A stretch of DNA of 51,595 nt from Helicobacter cynogastricus (GCF_900197855.1 NZ_FZMQ01000004.1:18419-70013), one strand, 5' to 3'. Shown: positions 34,040 through 43,683, counted from the first letter of the stretch. The notes: generated by a model not told the origin, from the letters alone. Made by a program: numbers and translations.

Positions 34040-34857
34040 TCCCTCATGAGCTGATAAAATTCATTTGTAGCCTGTATAAAACCATCCATGCTGCCACAAT
34101 CATAGCGTTTTCCTTGAAATTTGTAGGCGAGCACCAGTTTGTTTTGTGCCTGCTCTAGCAGAGCGTCTGTGATCTGTATCTCTTGATTTTTTCCCGGTTT
34201 GGTGTGTTTGAGTACGCTAAAAATATCCGGTGTGAGGATGTAACGCCCAATGATGGCTAGATTACTGGGGGCTTGCTCGGGCTTAGGTTTTTCCACCATA
34301 TCTATTACCTGATAAACACCATTGGCAATTTCTTGTCCTTTGATCACGCCGTATTTGTGCACCTCCTCCATAGGCACTTCCTCAATGGCCACAATGCAAC
34401 ATTGGTATTTAGCATAAAGTTCTACCATCTGTTTAAGCACGCCAGGGCCTTGATTAAGACAAAGATCGTCAGCTAAAACTACACAGAAAGGTTCATTGCC
34501 AATGAGGGTTTGAGCGGTATAGATAGCATGCCCCAAACCCTTCATTTCATTTTGACGGGTATAAGAAAAACTGCAAGTCTGCATAATGGCGCGGATGCTT
34601 TCAAGATATTGCTCTTTATTAGTGCCACTAATTTGGTGCTCTAACTCATAGCTAATATCAAAATGATCCTCAATAGCGCGCTTACCCCTCCCAGTAACAA
34701 TGGCCATAGCCTGACACCCTGCTTCTATTGCTTCTTCAACGCCATATTGAATTAGAGGTTTGTTGACAATAGGCAACATTTCTTTTGGCATCGCTTTTGT
34801 AGCTGGCAGGAAGCGTGTTCCATAACCTGCTGCAGGGAAAAGGCATTTTCTGATCAT
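34036..34857 (-). CDS. galU: UTP-glucose-1-phosphate uridylyltransferase
   Basis: This enzyme makes UDP-glucose for LPS and other glycans. The start is ATG 34857 with AAGGAG upstream (273 residues); the frame opens further to 34905, but that would add a meaningless extension. The nucleotide-binding GYGTRFLPATKAMPKEMLP at about 8-26 is diagnostic, with VVLADDLC, EEVPMEEVHKYGVI and VDMVEKP-like segments following. It begins 1 nt after slt and overlaps the next gene by 4 nt. Confidence 0.95.
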   Translation of the reverse strand: MIRKCLFPAAGYGTRFLPATKAMPKEMLPIVNKPLIQYGVEEAIEAGCQAMAIVTGRGKRAIEDHFDISYELEHQISGTNKEQYLESIRAIMQTCSFSYTRQNEMKGLGHAIYTAQTLIGNEPFCVVLADDLCLNQGPGVLKQMVELYAKYQCCIVAIEEVPMEEVHKYGVIKGQEIANGVYQVIDMVEKPKPEQAPSNLAIIGRYILTPDIFSVLKHTKPGKNQEIQITDALLEQAQNKLVLAYKFQGKRYDCGSMDGFIQATNEFYQLMRD

Positions 34858-34858
34858 T

Positions 34859-36499
34859 CTATCTCCTTGTTTGCAATGTAGTGCTGAAAAAGTTATCAAT
34901 ATCAAAGGGTTTAGCTTTAGGGTTTAAAACCCATTGGTAGAGAATATAGTTTGCCATTACCTTTTGCCCATAAAGACGGGTTTCCTCGTAAGGAATAAGT
35001 TCCATACTCAGCCATGGTTCAAAGTGCCCACGCCTGAAAAAATGCCTCTCTTGCAAAAGACGCCTAAAAAATCCGGGACCAGCGTTGTAGCAGTAGGCAA
35101 CAAAAAGAGGATGTTTAAATTCCTGTTTGAGAAAGTTAAGGTAGTGATTGCCAAAAGGAAGAGCAATGGTGGGATTAAACATATCTGTCAGCTTAGTAGC
35201 ACCTACCCCCATTTGTTTGGCAAAATGATCCACATTGAAGGGCATAATTTGCATCAGTCCTAAAGCGTAAGAACGCGAAATGAGCGCGGGCAATAATAAG
35301 CTTTCTTGACGGGCGATAGCATAGGCAAGAGATTTTTCTTGCAAAGAGCTCCACGCAATGATGTTTTCATAGGGGGTTAAGAAGTAATGCTGATCGCTAT
35401 TGTAAAGGCTTAGAAAATAGGCTAAATGTGGGAGAGTAGTAGGGGTTTTAAGACTTTCTAGTCTCTGGTGCAGTTGGTTTTTGTTCTTGAGCGCGAGGGT
35501 TTTATCCCTAAAAATCTGCCAAGCAAAGGGGTCTGTAATATCAAAAGGGGGTTTTTTGTGCGAGATAGGTAAGGAGGTAACTAATTTATAATCTAGTTTT
35601 TTCTTAAGATTAAGCCGTGCGTACAGACTAAAGAGATTGGGATTAGGGCTCTGACTTAGAGTTTCAAGAGTGGCCTTGTCTTGACTAACCAAATATTGCC
35701 AAAAGAGAGCCTTATCTTTGAGAAATGCGCTAGAAGCTTGATAGGCAGTGCGTTTGAAATAATCAAGAGCTTTTTCATATTTTCCATGCATCACAGCATT
35801 CAAGCCCAAAGCAAAAAAAGTCTTATCATCACTATTGACAATATTAGCCTGTGCCAAAGACTTTTTAAAGTGTAAAAAACGGCTATCAAAAATAATGCGT
35901 TGGATGATTTGATTGAGAGAAAAATTATTTTGATTGAGAGATTTTTCTAAGAGTTTTGCGCTAATGTGGTGATCGAGAAGCTGGAGGCGTTGCTCATAGG
36001 GAAGAGCATTATAGATAAAGGCTAGGGTTGAAGCTGTCGTGCTAAAGAGTTCTTTGAGAAGATCGTGGCTGAGTAAAATCCCTATAGAAGTGCTGAGCTT
36101 AACGTGCTCTTTGGTAAGTTTGGTGCGCATAGTTTCTAAAAGGGTTCGTTGAGAATGATTTTTAACCGCCTCAAAAACTCTAGTTATTTTAAGACCCAGT
36201 GCAATGCAGGAAGCATCTTTGAGGGCGAGCTCTTTTAAAGGAAGATGTACGCAGAGGTTAGTTGGGCCTAGAGTGAGTGCTTTTTTAGCGCGCATGGCCT
36301 CTTGGATCGCCACACTATTGCGTTGCACGAGTGGATAAACAGCTTTGGCATCTTGTGTAGTGGTGTTAGGATTTTTAAGAAAAAGCCAAATATAAAAATC
36401 TCGTGCGATGCCCGGGGGCTTACTCTTAAGAAAAGCAAGGCTGATCTCTTGTGCGCCTAGCACACATACCAGCCCCAATAAGCATAAAATGCGCACCAT
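34859..36499 (-). CDS. slt: Soluble lytic murein transglycosylase
   Basis: This 546-residue periplasmic enzyme has a signal peptide (MVRILCLLGLVCVLGAQ), a long alpha-superhelical U-domain (about 25-370) and a C-terminal SLT (GH23) domain. The catalytic Glu lies in ARQESLLLPALIS, followed by YALGLMQIMP and YCYNAGPGFFRRLL, all typical. It cleaves glycan strands with anhydro-sugar formation and is involved in wall turnover. Its ATG overlaps the yggT stop (TAATG). Confidence 0.92.
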   Translation of the reverse strand: MVRILCLLGLVCVLGAQEISLAFLKSKPPGIARDFYIWLFLKNPNTTTQDAKAVYPLVQRNSVAIQEAMRAKKALTLGPTNLCVHLPLKELALKDASCIALGLKITRVFEAVKNHSQRTLLETMRTKLTKEHVKLSTSIGILLSHDLLKELFSTTASTLAFIYNALPYEQRLQLLDHHISAKLLEKSLNQNNFSLNQIIQRIIFDSRFLHFKKSLAQANIVNSDDKTFFALGLNAVMHGKYEKALDYFKRTAYQASSAFLKDKALFWQYLVSQDKATLETLSQSPNPNLFSLYARLNLKKKLDYKLVTSLPISHKKPPFDITDPFAWQIFRDKTLALKNKNQLHQRLESLKTPTTLPHLAYFLSLYNSDQHYFLTPYENIIAWSSLQEKSLAYAIARQESLLLPALISRSYALGLMQIMPFNVDHFAKQMGVGATKLTDMFNPTIALPFGNHYLNFLKQEFKHPLFVAYCYNAGPGFFRRLLQERHFFRRGHFEPWLSMELIPYEETRLYGQKVMANYILYQWVLNPKAKPFDIDNFFSTTLQTRR

Positions 36500-36792
36500 T
36501 AACCCCGCGCGTAGTCAAGGAGAAGTTTGACCAAAGTCATATCTATAAATTGCAAAGCAATAATAATCGCTAAAGGCGAGAGATCGATGCCATTAAAGAC
36601 TAAAAAGGGCAACCAAGCACGCACTTTGGCAAAGAGGGGCTCTGTGAGACGATAGAGCATTTGGACAATAACATTACTAGGATCGGGGCGCAAGAAGCTT
36701 AATACAGAGGCGATGATAATAACCCACATATAAGTGGTGATGAGACCACGCAAAATAGTTCCAATAGCTACAAGAATCGCGCTCATAACCAT
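36499..36792 (-). CDS. YggT-family membrane protein
   Basis: This 97-residue protein has two hydrophobic segments (about 5-30 and 65-90) separated by the family motif FLRPDPSNVIVQMLYRLTEPLF. YggT proteins are linked to osmotic tolerance and, near division genes, to membrane organisation. ATG 36792 shares its A with the gltX stop and has AAAGG upstream. Confidence 0.85.
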   Translation of the reverse strand: MVMSAILVAIGTILRGLITTYMWVIIIASVLSFLRPDPSNVIVQMLYRLTEPLFAKVRAWLPFLVFNGIDLSPLAIIIALQFIDMTLVKLLLDYARG

Positions 36793-38129
36793 TAAATGCC
36801 TTTCAGAGTGAGAATATCTTGAGAAAAATAGCGCACGAAAGGATAGAGGCGGTTGAGCTCAACCCCATGTGTTGTGCCTGTAAATAAAATTCGTAAGGGT
36901 TTAAAAAAATCCTTACCCTTGAGTTGGCTTTTTTGCATGGCTAATTTTTTAAACTCTGTAAAATCCTCTAGGGTTTCTAGGGGGAGACTTTGAAGTGTGG
37001 CATGCAAGCGCAAACAGCGATCGTAGAAATTTTCATTTTCGTAGTCTTTATGGATATCTTTAGGGGCGAGCATGGCTTCTAATTTAGTGTGCAATTCGTT
37101 TAAGGTACTAGATTCCTCTAAGAAAATTTGAGCAAGCTGGGCTTTTTGTAGCGAGTCTAAGCCTAAAATTTCTTGGAGCTGGTGTGTTTCCAAAGCTTGG
37201 AGGTGTGCATGGTTGAGGTGGCGCAAATAAGAGAGGTTAAAGCGTGCGGGCGCAGCACTGAGTTTGTGCAAATCAAACCATGCGCAACTCTCCTCCAAGC
37301 TAAACACCTCGCTAGGAGGTGCGTATCCTAAAGAAATAAGATAATTGGCAATGCTCTTGGCTAAAAACCCCTCTTTTAAAAGCCATACCACACTAGAAGC
37401 TGCGTCTCGTTTGCTCATCTTTTTTCCGCTTTCTTGATCAAGAATAATAGGCAAATGGGCGTAAGCTATGGGCTTAAATGGCTGATCAAGCACCTTGGCT
37501 AGGGCTTGTTGGATAAGAATTTGTTTAGGAGTGTTGCTTACATGATCTTCGCCACGAATAATGTAGCTGATCTTGTAAGTGAAGTCATCACAAGCACAAG
37601 CAAAGTTATAGGTAGGGGTTTTATTAGATCGCAAAATCACAAAACTATCAAGTTCATGGGGTTCAAAATGAATTTTACCCTTAATGGTGTCTTCAAAGCA
37701 AAGACCTACAGAGCTTCCCCTCAAGCGCACTACCGGATTAGGGTTACTCTTTTCTTGCAGACGCGCCCAAGCATCGTGGTAGCGAAAAGGGCGTTTTTCA
37801 CGCAGGGCTTGTTGTTTTTGTTCCTCTAAAAACTCAGGGGTGCAATGGCAATAAAAGGCGAATCCTTGATCCAAGAGTTTTTGTGCATATTCTTGATGTG
37901 TGGGTAGGTTTGCGCTTTGGTAAACCAACTGATCCCAAGAAATCCCCACCTTGCGCAAAAGATCTAAAATTTCGCGATCTTTATTGGGAATATTGCGCTC
38001 GGTATCTGTATCTTCAATGCGCAACATGAGGGACTCACCTAGCTGTTTGGCTACAAGCGCATTGAGCAACGCCACACGCAAATTCCCGATATGCATATCC
38101 CCAGTGGGCGAAGGCGCAAAACGAAGCAT
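36792..38129 (-). CDS. gltX: Glutamyl-tRNA synthetase (GltX2-type)
   Basis: This is a class I synthetase of 445 residues. The HIGH motif is HIGN at 13-16 (APSPTGDMHIGNLR), and the KMSKS motif is KMSKR at 237-241. The Zn region is degenerate (YCHCTPEFLEEQ). Its operon position matches H. pylori GluRS2, which, as I recall, charges tRNA-Gln with Glu for later amidation by GatCAB; whether that holds here is inference. It opens the minus-strand operon and is divergent from rpmE by 104 bp. Confidence 0.93.
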   Translation of the reverse strand: MLRFAPSPTGDMHIGNLRVALLNALVAKQLGESLMLRIEDTDTERNIPNKDREILDLLRKVGISWDQLVYQSANLPTHQEYAQKLLDQGFAFYCHCTPEFLEEQKQQALREKRPFRYHDAWARLQEKSNPNPVVRLRGSSVGLCFEDTIKGKIHFEPHELDSFVILRSNKTPTYNFACACDDFTYKISYIIRGEDHVSNTPKQILIQQALAKVLDQPFKPIAYAHLPIILDQESGKKMSKRDAASSVVWLLKEGFLAKSIANYLISLGYAPPSEVFSLEESCAWFDLHKLSAAPARFNLSYLRHLNHAHLQALETHQLQEILGLDSLQKAQLAQIFLEESSTLNELHTKLEAMLAPKDIHKDYENENFYDRCLRLHATLQSLPLETLEDFTEFKKLAMQKSQLKGKDFFKPLRILFTGTTHGVELNRLYPFVRYFSQDILTLKGI

Positions 38130-38202
38130 CTTAAAAAAGCCTTTTTATGCGCTATTATAGCTCAAACACTTTAAGCCTGACCATTACTAAGCAAAATTTA
38201 GC

Positions 38203-38208
38203 TAGAAT
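38203..38208 (+). promoter_or_regulatory. Candidate -10 box for the rpmE operon
   Basis: TAGAAT in the context AATTTAGCTAGAATAGGG, 25 nt before the rpmE ATG. It has the same -10 sequence as rnpB. Confidence 0.5.
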
Positions 38209-38233
38209 AGGGAAAAATTTCTGGAGAAAATGA

Positions 38234-38437
38234 ATGAAAAAAGGTATTCATCCTGAATATGTGCCCTGCAAGGTTACTTGCGTTACAAGTGGTAAGGAGA
38301 TTGAGGTTCTTAGCACCAAAAGTGAGCTACGCATTGATATTTCTAGCTTTTGTCATCCTTTTTATACTGGTAGCGATAAGATTGCTGACACTACCGGACG
38401 CGTAGAGAGATTCCGCCAAAAATATAAAATGCAATAA
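38234..38437 (+). CDS. rpmE: Ribosomal protein bL31
   Basis: This 67-residue 50S protein has the family hallmarks [18 protein letters not shown] and the terminal [10 protein letters not shown]. Of the four Cys that bind Zn in C+ type L31 (CxC and CxxC), only single members remain at each site (C16 and C40), with an extra C12. It therefore looks like a zinc-free form. The start has TGGAG upstream. rsmI follows after 4 nt. Confidence 0.95.
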   Translation: MKKGIHPEYVPCKVTCVTSGKEIEVLSTKSELRIDISSFCHPFYTGSDKIADTTGRVERFRQKYKMQ

Positions 38438-38441
38438 GTCA

Positions 38442-39290
38442 TTGCTCAGTTTAATACCCACCCCCATCGGGAATTTAAAAGATATTACTCTGCGTAGCCT
38501 AGAGGTTTTGGCTGGTTGCGCTGTACTTTTATGCGAAGATGTGCGTGTAACTAAGAGGTTGCTTTTTCTACTTGAAAAAGAGGACTGGGTCGAGTCGGTG
38601 TTGAGGGAAAAACGAAAGTCTTTGCGTCAAAAACGCTTTTTATCTTTTCACTCTCACAATCAAGAAGAGTTTTTGAAAAGCGTGGAATCTTGTTTTTTTA
38701 CTAACCAACATGTGGGTTTTGTGAGCGACGCGGGGATGCCCTGTGTGAGCGACCCGGGAGCTAGACTGGTGCGCTTTGCTCAAGAACATGGAGTTTCTTA
38801 TGAGGTTTTGCCCGGACCTAGTGCTTGTGTGAGTGCTTATTGTGCAAGTGGGTTTGAGGTTGCAGAGTTTCATTTTGTGGGGTTTTTGCCTCCAAAGAGT
38901 GTAGCTAGGCGCGCTAAAATCGCTAGTTTAATGGGCTCTCAGAGGGCGTTGGTAATTTATGAAAGCCCTAGACGGCTTTTAGAAACTCTTGGCGATTTGG
39001 CTTCAATGTGTCCTGAGGGGGCTCTCTTTGCGATTAAGGAGATGAGCAAGCTCCATGCCTGCCATTTTAAAGGCACGATTTTGGAGGTGTCTACACAACT
39101 CCAAAGTGTCCCCTCTAAAACTTTGCAGGGGGAGTGGGTGTTAGTTTGTCTCTTGCCACAGCAGGAAATACCTAGCCTCTCTCTTAGAGAAATTGAAGAC
39201 ATGGATTTACCCCCCAAAATTAAAGCGAAGTTACTGAGCAAAATTAAGGGAATCTCTCCCAAAACTCTCTACGCTCAGGATTTTACATGA
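38442..39290 (+). CDS. rsmI: 16S rRNA (cytidine-1402-2'-O)-methyltransferase
   Basis: This enzyme methylates the ribose of C1402, the nucleotide whose base is methylated by RsmH, also encoded in this window. There are 282 residues from TTG 38442; no ATG or GTG is available near the family's N-terminus LSLIPTPIGNLKDITLRSL. Other tetrapyrrole-methylase-fold motifs are LLCEDVRVTKRLL, VSDAGMPCVSDPG and YESPRRLLETL. An insertion rich in Lys and Glu (about 45-65) follows the second motif. It overlaps the next gene by 4 nt. Confidence 0.93.
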   Translation: MLSLIPTPIGNLKDITLRSLEVLAGCAVLLCEDVRVTKRLLFLLEKEDWVESVLREKRKSLRQKRFLSFHSHNQEEFLKSVESCFFTNQHVGFVSDAGMPCVSDPGARLVRFAQEHGVSYEVLPGPSACVSAYCASGFEVAEFHFVGFLPPKSVARRAKIASLMGSQRALVIYESPRRLLETLGDLASMCPEGALFAIKEMSKLHACHFKGTILEVSTQLQSVPSKTLQGEWVLVCLLPQQEIPSLSLREIEDMDLPPKIKAKLLSKIKGISPKTLYAQDFT

Positions 39291-39970
39291 TTATTTTTGG
39301 TAAGCAGGTGGTTCTGCACTTACTAAAACACTATCCTAGCTATATTTTAGAGTTTTATTTGGTTAAAGAAATTGATAAAAAAACTTTTAGTTTGCTACAA
39401 GCACACCAGCAAGAGTATCATAGCGCACTTTTGCGCGTGGACTTTAAAAAAGCTCAAGCAATGGCTAGGGGAGGCAATCATCAAGGCTGGCTTGCTAAGG
39501 TTCTCCCACCCAAGCCTAGCACCCTAAGCGTACTTAAAAGTTTGGATAAGCTCCTTGTACTCTGTGGCTTGAGCGATGTAGGGAATGTGGGCGCACTTTT
39601 TAGAAGCGTGGCTTGTTTGGGCTTTGATGGGATTGTCATGGATAAGTCCCTACCCTTTGAGGGACTGGCGCGTACCAGTATGGGCGCGCTCTATGAAGTG
39701 CCTTTTTGTATTTGCTCTAATCCCGCGGACATTTTGCAGACATTTAAAGATGTTCGTGTGCATTGCTATGGAGCGCATACAGAAGGACAAGATGTAAAAG
39801 AGGTGAACTTTAAAATTCCTTTAGCAATTTTTTTAGGGAGTGAGGGAGCAGGTCTAGCTTCTAAGTTGGTACGGCGCATGGATACCTTGGTGCATATTGG
39901 CATGAAAGGCAAGATTGACTCGCTCAATGTGAGTGTAGCAGGAGCAATTTTAATGGATAGGGCAAGATAA
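39287..39970 (+). CDS. TrmH-family RNA 2'-O-methyltransferase (RlmB-like)
   Basis: This is a SPOUT methyltransferase of 227 residues. It has an N-terminal substrate-binding domain (IIFGKQVVLHLL, about 1-75) and a trefoil-knot domain with motif 1 LCGLSDVGNVGALFRSV, motif 2 FLGSEGAGL and motif 3 MKGKIDSLNVSVAGAIL. Family members modify 23S rRNA G2251 (RlmB) or tRNA; RlmB is the likelier. It overlaps rsmI by 4 nt and the following gene by 1 nt. Confidence 0.88.
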   Translation: MIIFGKQVVLHLLKHYPSYILEFYLVKEIDKKTFSLLQAHQQEYHSALLRVDFKKAQAMARGGNHQGWLAKVLPPKPSTLSVLKSLDKLLVLCGLSDVGNVGALFRSVACLGFDGIVMDKSLPFEGLARTSMGALYEVPFCICSNPADILQTFKDVRVHCYGAHTEGQDVKEVNFKIPLAIFLGSEGAGLASKLVRRMDTLVHIGMKGKIDSLNVSVAGAILMDRAR

Positions 39971-40923
39971 TGGACACACAAGATAAACTCAGTGAGTTGG
40001 ATAAGAATTTGGCCTTCTTAAGAGAGAAAGGTCTCAAAGAAATCAATAAAGCAACTAAAATTGCTAACCCTAAACTTGAGGCAATTTTAGAAAAGCGTTT
40101 TGAAGACTTGCAGCGCGTACATGCAGTGGGTTTTTTACAAATTTTAGAGAAAGAATATGGATTGGATTTAAGTCAGTGGCTTGTCGAGTATGACAAGATT
40201 CTCTTTGTTAAACCTCCTTCCTCTTTAGAAAGCGATGTTGCCACTCCCTCAGAAGAGCTCCCTTTCGTGGATACCAAGCGTTCCGATCCTGAAATTCTCA
40301 AGACTTTCCAACCTAAAAAAAGCTCCAAGTGGGCTTGGATTGCGCTTGCAATTTTGCTTGTAGGTGCAGGAGTTTATGTTTACCGCACCAAGATTTCCTT
40401 TATGACCTCCGACACCGATCAACAACCCCTTCAAATTTCAAAGACTCCCCCACCTCCAAGCCAGCCCCAGCCTCCTACTTCACAAGCTGTGCCCGCGCCT
40501 CAACCTGCTATCACTCCCCCATCTCCTCCTAGTTCTGTAGATACACCCTTACAAGCTCCTGCACCATCTGCCCAGGAGGCACCTGACACACAACAACTCT
40601 CAACACAAGAGCAAGAGGATTCTGTTCCACAAACTCTCAGCGCAAAACCTAATACCATTCTTATTATTCCTAAAGAGGAAATGTGGATGGAGAGTATAGA
40701 TTTAACCACCAAACGCAAAACTCAAATGACTCTCAAAGAGCCCTTCAGTCTAGAGACTAAAGAACATCGTTGGCTTTTGGCTTTTGGGCATGGAAGTTTG
40801 TCTTTGGAGGCTAATGGTCAAACTCTTGATTTTGATCAAAAACGCCCCTTGCGTTTTTTATACACGCCTAAAAATGGCCTAAGGCGTGTGAGTTATACAC
40901 ATTATCAAGAGTGGAGTCGCTAA
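39970..40923 (+). CDS. RodZ-like protein: HTH, transmembrane helix, Pro-rich linker
   Basis: This 317-residue protein begins with a helical region (about 12-72, LREKGLKEINKATKI... GFLQILEKEYGLD) that matches the RodZ cytoplasmic HTH pattern by eye ('ATKI..LeaIe..F..L....a.GFL......Gld'). A transmembrane helix follows (about 121-137, WAWIALAILLVGAGVYVY), then a Pro/Ser/Gln-rich periplasmic linker (about 152-215) and a small C-terminal beta-rich domain. RodZ ties MreB to the wall machinery, which would suit a helical cell. Homologues in Helicobacter are usually left as hypothetical. It shares its last base with the next ATG. Confidence 0.6.
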   Translation: MDTQDKLSELDKNLAFLREKGLKEINKATKIANPKLEAILEKRFEDLQRVHAVGFLQILEKEYGLDLSQWLVEYDKILFVKPPSSLESDVATPSEELPFVDTKRSDPEILKTFQPKKSSKWAWIALAILLVGAGVYVYRTKISFMTSDTDQQPLQISKTPPPPSQPQPPTSQAVPAPQPAITPPSPPSSVDTPLQAPAPSAQEAPDTQQLSTQEQEDSVPQTLSAKPNTILIIPKEEMWMESIDLTTKRKTQMTLKEPFSLETKEHRWLLAFGHGSLSLEANGQTLDFDQKRPLRFLYTPKNGLRRVSYTHYQEWSR

Positions 40924-41753
40924 TGCCTTTGCTCAGATTTTATCTCTTGCTTGGGAGCTTTATCGCGTTTTTAAGCGGAGATTTGTTAGATGAGAAAATC
41001 AAAAATCTTGTAGGCAATCGTTTTTATCAAACTAATAAGAATTTTATCGCTAGAGTGTTTCAAAACCGGCGTTCTTTTTATATCCAAGACACATTACAGG
41101 TTAAAAAGGTCGTAGATACTCTTAAAGATAACGGGCTATTGCCTCTAAAATTTGGAAAACCGGGTATGCTTCATGTGAGTTTTCAGGCTAAAACTTCGCC
41201 TTTGCTGTTGCTTAAAACCACCCAGAGTGTGCTCGCTTCTATGGGTTATGCGTATTTCATGGTTTTAGAAGTGGACTACAAAGATTCTTGGAGCAAGGCA
41301 GTTTTTGCCCTCAAAACAGAATACGCTCTTGATCCAAGCCTTATTGCTACCCTTTTTCACAAAAAGGGTTTTGTTTTTGCCGATCTCAAGCGAGATAGCC
41401 TTCAAGATTGGAGCTATTATTTTGGGGTACGCATTCCAAAACTTGCCAATACAACCACAATTATCCCTTCAGGGAGCTATCTCAATCTCAAGGAAATTAG
41501 CGGAGAATATTGGTTAGACATGACTTATGGTGGACGACTTAAAATTGTGGCTAATACCTCTGTTTGGCATCCTCAAATTAGTTTTTTTGACGCATCTCTA
41601 CATATGATTGATTTTACGCATAGCGCAAACCCAACCTCCAAAATCAGTGTTGATGTTCCCGATAATGTGCGTTTTATCAAAGTGAGCGATGTAGAAAATC
41701 CCCTTGTGCTTAAAGGAGGCATCAGAGTTCTTCTAGAACCATTGCAACATTAA
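40923..41753 (+). CDS. Exported protein of unknown function
   Basis: The start is taken at ATG 40923, overlapping the previous TAA, which gives 276 residues with a clear signal peptide (MPLLRFYLLLGSFIAFLSG); a longer frame from 40911 lacks a ribosome-binding site. The mature protein begins DLLDEKIKNLVGNRFY and has a C-terminal beta-rich part (about 180-276). By position it is the partner of the RodZ-like gene and corresponds to an unknown in H. pylori at the same place, from memory. No catalytic motif is recognised. Confidence 0.7.
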   Translation: MPLLRFYLLLGSFIAFLSGDLLDEKIKNLVGNRFYQTNKNFIARVFQNRRSFYIQDTLQVKKVVDTLKDNGLLPLKFGKPGMLHVSFQAKTSPLLLLKTTQSVLASMGYAYFMVLEVDYKDSWSKAVFALKTEYALDPSLIATLFHKKGFVFADLKRDSLQDWSYYFGVRIPKLANTTTIIPSGSYLNLKEISGEYWLDMTYGGRLKIVANTSVWHPQISFFDASLHMIDFTHSANPTSKISVDVPDNVRFIKVSDVENPLVLKGGIRVLLEPLQH

Positions 41754-41813
41754 TGCCCCGTATTGAGGTTTTTTGTAGTATCATAGTACATCACAATCTA
41801 CAAGGAGTTCTGA

Positions 41814-42368
41814 ATGAAAAAAGTTGTTTTGGGTGCTTTGCTAGCTACGGGTTTGGTTTATGCGACCTCCATTGATACCAGCAAAGTTAGCATGAGTTTT
41901 ACTGCCTTTAAAACTCCTAAAAAAGTGGGTGTAGAGGGTACTTTTGATGGTGTGCAATACCACTTTAATAAAGATACTTCAAGTGTAGCACACATGTTAG
42001 ATAAGGCTACTGCTAGTATCGATGTAACACATGTCAATCTGCATAACGAGCTTAAAAGCAAAAATGTTAAGGAGGCTTTCTTTGATCTCTTTAAAGAGAA
42101 GAATCTCAAGGTGATCTTTAGAAATGTGGTTGCAGGCGAAAATCAAGGGAGTATCTTAGCCACCGTGCGCATGAATGGTAAGAGTATCAAAGTGCCCATG
42201 ACTTATACTATTGAAAATAACGAGCTTACAGCAACAGGACTTTTAGATGTGCTAGAATTTGGTCTTAAAGACGCATTTGCTAAACTGGCTCAGGCTTGTC
42301 AAGCCCAGCATGAAAAACTCACTTGGTCTCAAGTGCGCATCACTTTTAAAGCAGGTCTTAAAGACTAA
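41814..42368 (+). CDS. YceI-family periplasmic lipid-binding protein
   Basis: This 184-residue protein has a signal peptide ([17 protein letters not shown]) followed by the YceI lipocalin-like barrel ([26 protein letters not shown]..., [20 protein letters not shown]). Family members bind polyisoprenoid or long-chain amphiphiles in the periplasm. ATG 41814 has AAGGAG upstream. The 60-bp spacer before it contains TATCAT (41779-41784), a possible -10. hemL follows after 1 nt. Confidence 0.88.
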   Translation: MKKVVLGALLATGLVYATSIDTSKVSMSFTAFKTPKKVGVEGTFDGVQYHFNKDTSSVAHMLDKATASIDVTHVNLHNELKSKNVKEAFFDLFKEKNLKVIFRNVVAGENQGSILATVRMNGKSIKVPMTYTIENNELTATGLLDVLEFGLKDAFAKLAQACQAQHEKLTWSQVRITFKAGLKD

Positions 42369-42369
42369 T

Positions 42370-43683
42370 ATGACTAAAAAGCAACTTGGCCACGCTCTAT
42401 TACATAGTATCAATGATTTTAACGAAGCTAAACAGGTGATTGTAGGGGGGGTTAACTCCCCTGTACGCGCCTTTGGAAGTGTTGGAGGTACACCACCTTT
42501 TATTTTTAAGGGCGATGGGTACTCTCTTTATGATGTAGATGGGAATTCCTATATAGATTTTGTGCAGAGTTGGGGGCCCTTGCTCTTTGGCCATGCCGAT
42601 GTGCAGATTCAAGAAAGAGTGATCGAAGTTCTAAAAAGAGGCATGAGCTTTGGTGCACCTACAGAGCTAGAAACCACTTTAGCTAAAAAGCTTGTTTTGA
42701 GTTATGAGGGTGTAGAAAAGGTGCGTTTAGTGAGTAGCGGGACAGAAGCGACCATGAGCGCGATCCGTCTTGCGCGCGCTTTCAGTGGCAAGGATAGAAT
42801 TATCAAGTTTGAGGGGTGCTACCATGGGCATAGCGATAGCCTGCTTGTGGGAGCAGGGAGTGGGTGTGCTACCTTTGGCGCGCCTAGTTCTTTAGGCGTG
42901 CCAAAAGCTATCAGTGATCAAACTCTTATTGCTCAATATAATGACATTGACTCTGTAAAAGCTTGTTTTGAAGCAGGGGGTGTGGGTTGTGTTATCATCG
43001 AACCCATCGCCGGAAACATGGGCTTAGTGCCTGCAAAACTTGAGTTTTTGCAAGAACTTCGCCATCTTTGTAGCAAATATGAAGCTGTGCTCATCTTTGA
43101 TGAAGTGATGAGCGGGTTTAGAGCTGGTGTTAATGGCTCACAAACTTACCACCGCTTAGTGCCCGATCTAGTTACCTTTGGTAAAGTTATTGGGGGCGGA
43201 TTGCCCCTAGCGTGTTTTGGAGGTCGGGCGGAAATTATGGAAATGCTCGCCCCTGTGGGGGGGGTGTATCAGGCCGGGACTTTGAGTGGCAACCCTGTAG
43301 CAGTGGCTGCAGGCATTGTTGCGCTTGAAAAGATCGCTCAAGAACCCAAGCTTTTCTCTCGCCTTGAAGAGTTAGCCCAACACTTTGTCAGGGGGCTTGT
43401 AAAAATTGCAACTTCTCATGGAATTGCTCTGCAGGGCTGTGTGAGAGGGAGCATGTTTGGCTTCTTTTTTAGCGAACAAGAAGTGCAAGACTTTCAAGGG
43501 GCTAAAAATTCCAAAACAGATCTTTATGCGCGCCTGCACCAAAAAATGCTCCAAAGAGGTGTGTATTTAGCTCCCTCAGCCTTTGAGACCGGTTTTATAT
43601 GCGCGCCCATGCATATGGATATTATCGATGCCTGTTTGCAGAAAGCCCAAGAGAGTTTTTCTGAAATCGCGCATGGAATCTGA
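42370..43683 (+). CDS. hemL: Glutamate-1-semialdehyde 2,1-aminomutase
   Basis: This PLP enzyme makes 5-aminolevulinate in the C5 haem pathway. The start is ATG 42370 (437 residues, [17 protein letters not shown]); the frame extends upstream inside yceI, but the family's N-terminus begins here. The PLP lysine is K272 ([12 protein letters not shown]), the Asp is D244 ([10 protein letters not shown]), and the [10 protein letters not shown] and YHGHSD motifs are intact. Two G runs lie inside (42445-42451, seven; 43257-43264, eight). Haem is needed by the cbb3 and Frd complexes also encoded here. It overlaps the next gene by 11 nt. Confidence 0.95.
   Translation: MTKKQLGHALLHSINDFNEAKQVIVGGVNSPVRAFGSVGGTPPFIFKGDGYSLYDVDGNSYIDFVQSWGPLLFGHADVQIQERVIEVLKRGMSFGAPTELETTLAKKLVLSYEGVEKVRLVSSGTEATMSAIRLARAFSGKDRIIKFEGCYHGHSDSLLVGAGSGCATFGAPSSLGVPKAISDQTLIAQYNDIDSVKACFEAGGVGCVIIEPIAGNMGLVPAKLEFLQELRHLCSKYEAVLIFDEVMSGFRAGVNGSQTYHRLVPDLVTFGKVIGGGLPLACFGGRAEIMEMLAPVGGVYQAGTLSGNPVAVAAGIVALEKIAQEPKLFSRLEELAQHFVRGLVKIATSHGIALQGCVRGSMFGFFFSEQEVQDFQGAKNSKTDLYARLHQKMLQRGVYLAPSAFETGFICAPMHMDIIDACLQKAQESFSEIAHGI

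Noticed and set aside
34858-34905. N-terminal extension of GalU
   Set aside because: AAGGAG precedes ATG 34857 and the family motif starts directly after it, giving the usual 273 residues.
42259-42369. N-terminal extension of HemL
   Set aside because: It lies wholly inside yceI and the family N-terminus starts at ATG 42370.
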